Shown here: positions 1 through 4,317 of the stretch, one piece after another
Numbering within the stretch: the first letter of the stretch is position 1
How the letters are laid out: every line of letters starts with the position of its first letter
Assembly: GCA_900549185.1 (NCBI GenBank)
Contig: URNM01000121.1
Coordinates: 1-5,365 of the forward strand
Length of the DNA: 5,365 bases
Source of the DNA: an uncultured Collinsella sp.
Lineage (GTDB): Bacteria > Actinomycetota > Coriobacteriia > Coriobacteriales > Coriobacteriaceae
Reading direction: 5' to 3'
Notes under the pieces: model-generated
Database searches by the model: none
What the model was told of the DNA's origin: nothing
What the model saw: only the letters and a program-made list of their open reading frames with translations
Made by a program: the position numbers and the translations under genes

Positions 1-491
1 TTGTCTCGGTGGACGTGGGTCGCGCCCAGTTCGATTGGTCGTTGCGTCAGGACGATCGCGTGACGCTGCATGAGCGCACAAACGTGACGCAGCTGCCTGA
101 GCTTGGCTATTCCGGCGCCATCGACCTGGCTGTGTGTGATGTCTCGTTTACCAGCATCGCGAACATTATCGATGCGGTACTGGCGTGTCTGGCTCCTACG
201 GGTTCATTCTGCACGCTCGTAAAGCCGCAGTTTGAGGCTCCGGCGGCGCTGGTGGGCGAGGGCGGCATTGTGACCGATCCCCCCGTGCGCCGCGATACAC
301 TCGTGGCGGCGGTTGAACTCTTTGCTGCCAAGGGCCTGTTCCCGGTCGATGTGTGCGTGTCACCCATTCATGGTGCCAAGGGCAACGTTGAGTTTTTCCT
401 GTACGGCACGAGATTTGAACCCGGCGACCGCTCGCAAGACGAGCTGCAATCCCAGGTATCGGTTTTGAGCGAGAAAGCTGCAACGCTATGA
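1..491 (+). CDS. tlyA: TlyA family rRNA (cytidine-2'-O)-methyltransferase, C-terminal part (5' end outside window)
   Basis: The reading frame is open from base 3, so only the last 162 residues are present. The N-terminal S4-like RNA-binding domain and the start codon lie upstream of the window. What is visible is the FtsJ/RrmJ-like SAM-dependent methyltransferase domain. It has VSVDVGRAQFDWSL at the beginning of the visible part, then CDVSFTSI (the Asp codon is 138-140), LVKPQFEA (the Lys codon is 222-224), and the C-terminal SPIHGAKGNVEFFLY block, all typical of TlyA. Family members 2'-O-methylate cytidines in 16S and 23S rRNA; in mycobacteria their loss gives capreomycin resistance. Older annotations call them hemolysins. 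The GTG at 9 is an internal Val codon, not a start, because the homologous VDVG motif lies inside the domain. The stop TGA (489-491) overlaps the nadK ATG as ATGA, which implies translational coupling. Confidence 0.93.
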   Translation, partial: VSVDVGRAQFDWSLRQDDRVTLHERTNVTQLPELGYSGAIDLAVCDVSFTSIANIIDAVLACLAPTGSFCTLVKPQFEAPAALVGEGGIVTDPPVRRDTLVAAVELFAAKGLFPVDVCVSPIHGAKGNVEFFLYGTRFEPGDRSQDELQSQVSVLSEKAATL

Positions 492-1348
492 AGGTCTTTC
501 TGGTTCCCAATTACTACAAGCAAGAGGCGGTCGAGAGCGGCCTGATGCTCGAGCTTTGGCTGACGCGCCAGGGCTATGAGGTGGCATGGGCTGCCGACCA
601 GCGATCCAAGATTCAGAGCACGCCTGATATTGACGGCTCCGATCTGGTCATTACGCTCGGCGGCGACGGTACGTTGCTGCGCGCTGCCCGCATCCTCAAC
701 CATCGCGAGATTCCTATCCTCGGTCTTTCCTATGGTCACCTGGGCTTTTTAACTGCTGCGAGCCCCGAGGAGCGCGACATTCTGCAGGTCGTGAGCGACG
801 CCCTTTCCGGCGAGCTGCACGTGAGCCGTCGCGCCACCATCGCCGCGGATATCGTGTCCGTGCGCGAAGACGGTACGAAGGATGTCGTGCGCACCTTCGC
901 CCTCAACGACATGGCGCTTACCCGCGGTCCGCTGTCCGATATGGTCGAGTTCGACATCACGGTGTCGGGCCACCATATCGATCGACTTCGTGGCGACGGC
1001 GTGGTCGTGTCCACGGCGACTGGTTCTACGGGGTATGCGCTCAGTGCGGGTGGCCCCATCGTGAGCCCCGACTATACGGGCATGGTCTGCGTGCCCATTG
1101 CGCCGCACACCATTCAGGCCCGCGCCTTCTTGACTTCGCCGAGTGATGTCGTCGAAATCTTTATGTCTGATGACCGTCCGAGCATTCCGGCGATCGCTAT
1201 CGATGGACAGTTTATTACCTGCGATGGCACCGTTCAGATCGTGGCGGTGCGCCGCGGGCCCGGAGATGTGCTGCTGCTCGATTACGGCCCCGAGAGCTTC
1301 TATAACTCGGTGAGCCGCGTATTCTACGGAGTCCGTCATGATCGATGA
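488..1348 (+). CDS. nadK: NAD kinase (ATP/polyphosphate-NAD kinase, NadK/PpnK)
   Basis: This 286-residue cytoplasmic enzyme phosphorylates the 2'-OH of the adenosine ribose of NAD+ to make NADP+. Its length is normal for bacterial NAD kinases. Visible motifs in order are: the GGDGT phosphate-binding loop (residues 58-62) in LVITLGGDGTLLRAAR; ILGLSYGHLGFLT (78-89); the NE/D motif as N140-D141; RGDG (168-171); the glycine-rich STATGSTGYALSAGGP (175-190); PIAPHT (203-208); and DGQ (239-241). Two positions differ from the commonest family wording: GLSYG where GVNxG is usual, and TGSTGY where TGSTAY is usual. The catalytic features are intact, so it should be active. The start is the ATG of the ATGA overlap with tlyA. 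Only a weak purine stretch (GAGAAAG, 471-477) precedes it, so translation probably depends on coupling. Its 3' end overlaps recN by 11 bp. Confidence 0.97.
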   Translation: MKVFLVPNYYKQEAVESGLMLELWLTRQGYEVAWAADQRSKIQSTPDIDGSDLVITLGGDGTLLRAARILNHREIPILGLSYGHLGFLTAASPEERDILQVVSDALSGELHVSRRATIAADIVSVREDGTKDVVRTFALNDMALTRGPLSDMVEFDITVSGHHIDRLRGDGVVVSTATGSTGYALSAGGPIVSPDYTGMVCVPIAPHTIQARAFLTSPSDVVEIFMSDDRPSIPAIAIDGQFITCDGTVQIVAVRRGPGDVLLLDYGPESFYNSVSRVFYGVRHDR

Positions 1349-2966
1349 ACTGCAGGTTTCTAACATTGCACTCATTCGCGAGGCGACGCTGGTGCCGAGT
1401 GCCGGCCTGACTGTCCTGACCGGTGAGACCGGCGCCGGCAAGACCGCGCTGCTCTCGGCCCTCAAGCTTATTTTGGGCGAGCGCGCGGATTCCTCGACGG
1501 TGCGCGAGGGTGAGGCGCTGGCGAGCGTCGAGGCGCGACTCTTTGACGGACCGCACGACACGGAGGGCTTTACGGTCCAGCGCAGCCTTTCTGCCGAGGG
1601 CCGCAGTCGCGTTAAGATTGACGGCCGCATCGCCAGTGTGCGCGAGCTTTCGGAGCGCGTCTGTGTGATGATGGATCTGTGCGGCCAGCACGAGCACCAG
1701 CGCTTACTCGATCCGGTGCATCACGTTGCGATGGTCGATGCGTGGGCGGGACGCTCTGCGCTCGAGGCGCTGGATGCGTACCGCGCCTGCTTTAAGGCAT
1801 CGCGCGCGGCTGCCAAGGAGGTCCGTCGCGTCGAGGAGGCCTCGCGTGCGCAGGGGAGTCGCGTCGAGGAAGCGCGTTTTGCCCTCGAGCGTATCACCGA
1901 GGTCGACCCCAAGCCGGGCGAGTATGAGGAACTCGAGGAGCTGTTGCCGCGCTCCGAGCATGCCGAGGTGTTGGTGGCCACGGCCAACGATGCCCATGCA
2001 TCGCTTGCTGCCGAAGGGGGAGCGCTCGATGCCGTGAACAGTGCCGTGGCGGAGCTTTCCCGTATGGCGACCGTCGACCGCAAGCTGGGCGACATCGCCG
2101 ATGCGCTTTCTGATGCCTGCATCTCGCTTGAGGATTGTGCCAACGAGCTGCGTGCCTATCGCGATGGGGTCGCCTTCGATCCGCGCGAGCTGGCTCGTAT
2201 GCGTGAGCGTTATTCCGATCTTAAGACCCTACTGCGTCAGTGGGGGCCCACCATGGACGATGTCTTTGCCATGCGCGATCGCTCAAAGGAGCTGTTGTCC
2301 CTGGTCGATGATGGCGATGAGCAGATCAAGAAGGCACGCGAGGCACTCGGGAGCGCCGAACGCGAGCTTTTTGCTGCTGCCAAGGCGCTTAAACGCGCAC
2401 GTAATATGGCGGCCCCTCGTTTTTGTCACGAGGTTGGCCGCCAAATGGCGCGCCTGGAGATGGGCGGCGCCGAGCTCGTTTGGGAGTCGCGCGATCTTCC
2501 GCGCGCCGAATGGACGCCGGCGGGGCCTTCGAGCTATGAGCTTTTGTATCGCAGCGGTGCCGGATTGACGCCGCGCCCTCTGCGCCGCATTGCATCGGGC
2601 GGCGAGCTGAGCCGCGTTATGCTTGCGAGCAAGGTTGTCCTCGGCAACGCGGACGGCGTGGATACGTTGGTGTTCGACGAGGTTGATGCCGGTGTCGGCG
2701 GCTCTACCGCGCGAGCCCTCGCGAGCGTGCTGGCAGATCTCGCCGCTACGCATCAGGTGATTGTCGTAACTCACTTGGCGCAGGTCGCCGTCATGGCTGA
2801 CAAGCATTATGTCGTCAGCAAGGAACCGGGCGATGTTCCTCAGACGCATTTGGACGAGGTAATCGGCGAAGCGCGTACCGCCGAGATCGCCCGCATGTTG
2901 AGCGGCGATCAGTCCGAGGCAAGCCTGGCGCACGCCAGGCAGATGCTTGCGGAGGCGCGTGCCTAG
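1338..2966 (+). CDS. recN: DNA repair protein RecN (SMC-like ATPase)
   Basis: RecN is an SMC-family ATPase that acts on the nucleoid early in double-strand-break repair with RecA; in many bacteria it is part of the SOS/competence response. The 542-residue product is slightly short for the family (about 550-570). It has the Walker A motif GETGAGKT (residues 29-36), the DLCGQHEHQRLLDP block (113-126), and a charged, Ala/Glu-rich coiled-coil middle (about 150-360). The C-terminal ATPase half has the ABC signature SGGELSR (420-426), Walker B TLVFDEVD (443-450, with D447 and E448), the D-loop-like AGVGGSTA and the H-loop VTHLAQVA (H479). The ATG at 1338 lies inside nadK and is preceded by CGGAG (1327-1331) at 6-nt spacing, which supports this start. 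The segment before the signature reads LLYRSGAGLTPRPL, where many RecN proteins have an FxxNPGxPxxPL-like motif; this may be a lineage variant. The gene ends the operon, followed by the terminator at 3064-3096. Confidence 0.97.
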   Translation: MIDELQVSNIALIREATLVPSAGLTVLTGETGAGKTALLSALKLILGERADSSTVREGEALASVEARLFDGPHDTEGFTVQRSLSAEGRSRVKIDGRIASVRELSERVCVMMDLCGQHEHQRLLDPVHHVAMVDAWAGRSALEALDAYRACFKASRAAAKEVRRVEEASRAQGSRVEEARFALERITEVDPKPGEYEELEELLPRSEHAEVLVATANDAHASLAAEGGALDAVNSAVAELSRMATVDRKLGDIADALSDACISLEDCANELRAYRDGVAFDPRELARMRERYSDLKTLLRQWGPTMDDVFAMRDRSKELLSLVDDGDEQIKKAREALGSAERELFAAAKALKRARNMAAPRFCHEVGRQMARLEMGGAELVWESRDLPRAEWTPAGPSSYELLYRSGAGLTPRPLRRIASGGELSRVMLASKVVLGNADGVDTLVFDEVDAGVGGSTARALASVLADLAATHQVIVVTHLAQVAVMADKHYVVSKEPGDVPQTHLDEVIGEARTAEIARMLSGDQSEASLAHARQMLAEARA

Positions 2967-2997
2967 GCCGAGTCGCCACACGCATGTCCAACCTGGC

Positions 2998-3159
2998 CGC
3001 CACGAAACGGGTCCATCTACTACGTTTGGTAGGGCATCGGCAACCACGCCAAGAATTGCAAAAAGAAAACCGCAGGTAGAACGCCTGCGGTTTTCTCTAT
3101 TTTGGGTGTATGGTTGGCGGTTGCGGTTAAAACGTAGTAGATGGGCGGGTTTCGTGGCG
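2998..3159. repeat. Long nested imperfect inverted repeat spanning the recN / rpiR intergenic region
   Basis: Outer arms at 2999-3027 and 3130-3158 are complementary over 29 positions: 26 Watson-Crick pairs, one G-T/G-U wobble and two adjacent G-G mismatches. They include a perfect 15-bp block, CCATCTACTACGTTT (3013-3027) against 3130-3144, and a perfect 9-bp block, GCCACGAAA (2999-3007) against 3150-3158. The pair C2998-G3159 extends the arm by one base. Inside lies a second pair of arms, GCAACC-AC-GCCAA (3040-3052) against TTGGCGGTTGC (3114-3124), with a 2-nt bulge. The 13-bp terminator stem sits at the centre. The whole region can therefore fold into one long interrupted hairpin in either transcript. 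Its function is unknown. It may be a small palindromic repeat element or an extended terminator/mRNA-protecting structure. No flanking target duplication was seen. Confidence 0.85.
3064..3096. terminator. Bidirectional Rho-independent terminator between convergent recN and rpiR genes
   Basis: A perfect 13-bp stem, AGAAAACCGCAGG (3064-3076) and CCTGCGGTTTTCT (3084-3096), encloses the 7-nt loop TAGAACG. On the plus strand the stem's GC core is followed by TTTTCTCTATTTT (3091-3103). On the minus strand the core is likewise followed by a T-rich run, the complement of GCAAAAAGAAAA (3058-3069). It lies about 100 bp after the recN stop and about 90 bp after the rpiR-family gene's stop, so it can end both transcripts. 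Confidence 0.92.
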
Positions 3160-3187
3160 AGGGGCGTCTATCGGCTCCCCAATTTAC

Positions 3188-4045
3188 CTACTCAACGACC
3201 TTATCCGGCTGGATGAGCTCCTCGTAGTAGCTGATATGTTCGCGAGCGTCTTCGATCTCGGGCAGCAGGAAGTTGTAGATGACTTCGATGATCATCGTGG
3301 CGCTGATCTTGGAGAACGCAAAGTCGCCCGTGGTGAGCAGCGCCTCGTGGTTCACGGTGTTAAAGGTGTAGTCTGCCAAACGAGCAAGCGGAGACTTGCT
3401 GTCGCTGCTGATGACGACTACGGTGGCACCACAGCCGCGAGCCGCTTTTGCCATGCGATTCAGCCGGCGCGATTTGCCAGAGTTTGAGATTAGCACGATG
3501 ACGTCACCCGGGCGCAACGTGAGCGCAAAGCCGATTGATGTCTCGCTAATGGTGCTCGCCATGCAGCGCAGGCCCAGCTGCGAAAACTTAAACGTCGCAT
3601 CGAGCGCGACCGCGTTGGTATTGCCCACAGCCGCAAACTCAATAACCCCTGCATGCTTAAGGGCATGCACAACAGCCGCCAGCGTATCGTGGTCGATCCC
3701 GTCGATGGTCGCATTAAGCTCGCTCACCTTGGCAGCCAGGATGTTCTTGAGGCTCTGCTCCATATTGTCGAGCGAGACCTCGTCGGTCAGGCCCTCGTTG
3801 CGCTGGCTTTCCAAATCCCTCGCCAACGAAAACTGAAAGCTGCGGAAGCTGCCAAACCCAAGCTTGCGGCAGAAGCGCGAAACGGTCGCCTCGGACGTGG
3901 CAGCGGCGCGCGAGAGCTGAGCGGCCGTGAGGCGTGGAGCCTCGGACTGGTGCTCCAATATATAGTCGACAATGCGCTGCTCGGATTCGCTGTATCCCTG
4001 ATGGGTGCTAATGAGGGAAAGTGCGCTCTTGCTACTATCGGTCAT
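3188..4045 (-). CDS. RpiR/MurR-family transcriptional regulator (HTH + SIS domain)
   Basis: This 285-residue cytoplasmic DNA-binding protein has a normal length for the RpiR family. Residues about 1-80 form the HTH_6 domain, with LTAAQLSRAAATSEATVSRF (39-58) containing the helix-turn-helix, followed by CRKLGFGSFRSFQ (59-71). Residues about 120-255 form an SIS phosphosugar-binding domain, with AAVGNTNAVALDATFKF (138-154), DVIVLISNSGKSRRL (181-195, the SxSG loop) and VVVISSDSKSPLARLAD (209-225). RpiR proteins sense sugar phosphates and repress or activate sugar catabolic genes. The start is set at ATG 4045 because AGGAG (4056-4052 on the minus strand) lies 6 nt upstream and the family N-terminus begins there. 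An in-frame ATG at 4093 would add 16 residues, but it has no ribosome binding site and lies next to a promoter -10 element. The gene is divergent from the PTS permease gene, which is its probable target. The exact effector is unknown. Confidence 0.93.
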   Translation of the reverse strand: MTDSSKSALSLISTHQGYSESEQRIVDYILEHQSEAPRLTAAQLSRAAATSEATVSRFCRKLGFGSFRSFQFSLARDLESQRNEGLTDEVSLDNMEQSLKNILAAKVSELNATIDGIDHDTLAAVVHALKHAGVIEFAAVGNTNAVALDATFKFSQLGLRCMASTISETSIGFALTLRPGDVIVLISNSGKSRRLNRMAKAARGCGATVVVISSDSKSPLARLADYTFNTVNHEALLTTGDFAFSKISATMIIEVIYNFLLPEIEDAREHISYYEELIQPDKVVE

Positions 4046-4051
4046 GGATGG

Positions 4052-4056
4052 CTCCT
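4052..4056 (-). promoter_or_regulatory. Ribosome binding site that decides the RpiR-family gene's start
   Basis: The minus strand reads AGGAG at 4056-4052, with 6 nt before the ATG at 4045-4043. The alternative upstream ATG at 4093-4091 has no purine-rich site at a suitable distance, so the shorter 285-residue product is preferred. Confidence 0.8.
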
Positions 4057-4093
4057 GGTTGGCATGAAAATCTAATTTGATTCGCAATGCCAT

Positions 4094-4138
4094 AGTATAC
4101 GGGCATTTTCAATTACAAGATACACCTTGCCGTTTCAA
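4094..4138 (-). promoter_or_regulatory. Candidate promoter region of the RpiR-family gene
   Basis: On the minus strand, TATACT (4099-4094) matches the -10 consensus at 5 of 6 positions. It would start transcription near 4087, giving a leader of about 40 nt before the ATG at 4045. No good -35 box lies 16-18 bp upstream of it, so it may need an activator. A second possibility is TTGAAA (4138-4133) with TGTAAT (4117-4112) at a short 15-bp spacer. Assignment is by eye and tentative. Confidence 0.4.
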
Positions 4139-4154
4139 GTGTTGATGGTAAACT
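4127..4154 (+). promoter_or_regulatory. Candidate promoter of the PTS gene (extended -10)
   Basis: TTGCCG (4127-4132) as -35 (4 of 6 consensus) is followed, after a 16-bp spacer, by TAAACT (4149-4154; 4 of 6). A TG dinucleotide one base upstream of the hexamer (4146-4147) makes it an extended -10 element. The predicted start near 4161 gives a leader of about 155 nt and places the dyads at 4162-4190 just downstream of the start, as expected for repression. No better plus-strand pair was found between 4046 and 4317. Start-site mapping is lacking. Confidence 0.4.
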
Positions 4155-4190
4155 TTCACTTACCGTTTACGGTTATGAAAGAACCTTTCA
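4147..4190. promoter_or_regulatory. Cluster of dyads: candidate operator sites for the divergent RpiR-type regulator
   Basis: Three overlapping symmetric elements lie together. TGAAAG-AAC-CTTTCA (4176-4190) is a perfect 6+6 inverted repeat. ACCGT-TT-ACGGT (4162-4173) is a perfect 5+5 inverted repeat. GTAAAC (4148-4153) is inverted as GTTTAC (4165-4170). CTTTCAC occurs twice in direct orientation (4153-4159 and 4185-4191), and GTAAACTTTCAC (4148-4159) resembles a degenerate second copy of the TGAAA/TTTCA dyad. RpiR-type dimers bind inverted repeats, and this cluster lies between their promoters, so it is the best operator candidate. Binding is inferred, not shown. Confidence 0.5.
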
Positions 4191-4255
4191 CCGGAGAATT
4201 GCACCTTGTCTCTTCTCACGCGGACGGTAGGTTGGTATCTTTCAGTTGTGGAAAA

Positions 4256-4296
4256 ACGCGCATCGAAGCGCGTGTAGGGGAGCGCCCGCGGGCGCT
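4256..4296 (+). other. Two tandem GC-rich hairpins in the PTS mRNA leader
   Basis: Hairpin 1 is ACGCGC-ATCGAA-GCGCGT (4256-4273), a perfect 6-bp stem with a 6-nt loop. Hairpin 2 is AGCGCCCGCGGGCGCT (4281-4296), a perfect 16-bp palindrome that can form a 6-bp stem with a CGCG loop. Only 9 nt separate it from the Shine-Dalgarno sequence. Neither is followed by a T-run, so they are not simple terminators. They could stabilise the leader or affect translation initiation; no known riboswitch or antiterminator site is recognised here. Confidence 0.55.
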
Positions 4297-4305
4297 GTAC
4301 TCAAG

Positions 4306-4313
4306 AAGGAGGG
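4306..4313 (+). promoter_or_regulatory. Very strong ribosome binding site of the PTS gene
   Basis: AAGGAGGG is nearly the full anti-16S complement and its AGGAGG core ends 5 nt before the ATG at 4318. It fixes the start codon and predicts high expression, consistent with a sugar permease induced on demand. Confidence 0.85.
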
Positions 4314-4317
4314 ACAC

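Noticed and set aside
749..1630. A 293-codon open frame on the minus strand across nadK and recN
   Set aside because: It lies antisense to two convincing genes, its product resembles no family, and such long shadows are common in GC-rich DNA.
2283..3047. A 254-codon open frame on the minus strand over the recN 3' half
   Set aside because: It is antisense to the conserved RecN ATPase half, is rich in Arg/Ala/His as expected of a shadow, and has no recognisable domain.
2998..3159. Integron attC site or insertion sequence ends
   Set aside because: The palindrome superficially recalls attC sites or terminal inverted repeats, but there is no GTTRRRY-type core, no transposase or integrase, and no flanking direct repeat.
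3160..3187. A second small terminator for the minus-strand regulator, from GGGG/CCCC pairing just after its stop
   Set aside because: Only about four consecutive pairs with a 12-nt loop and no following T-run; the 13-bp hairpin at 3064-3096 is far better.
2947..3216. An 89-codon plus-strand open frame running from the recN end through the intergenic region
   Set aside because: It crosses the terminator and both palindrome arms, has no ribosome binding site, and its product is low-complexity and basic.
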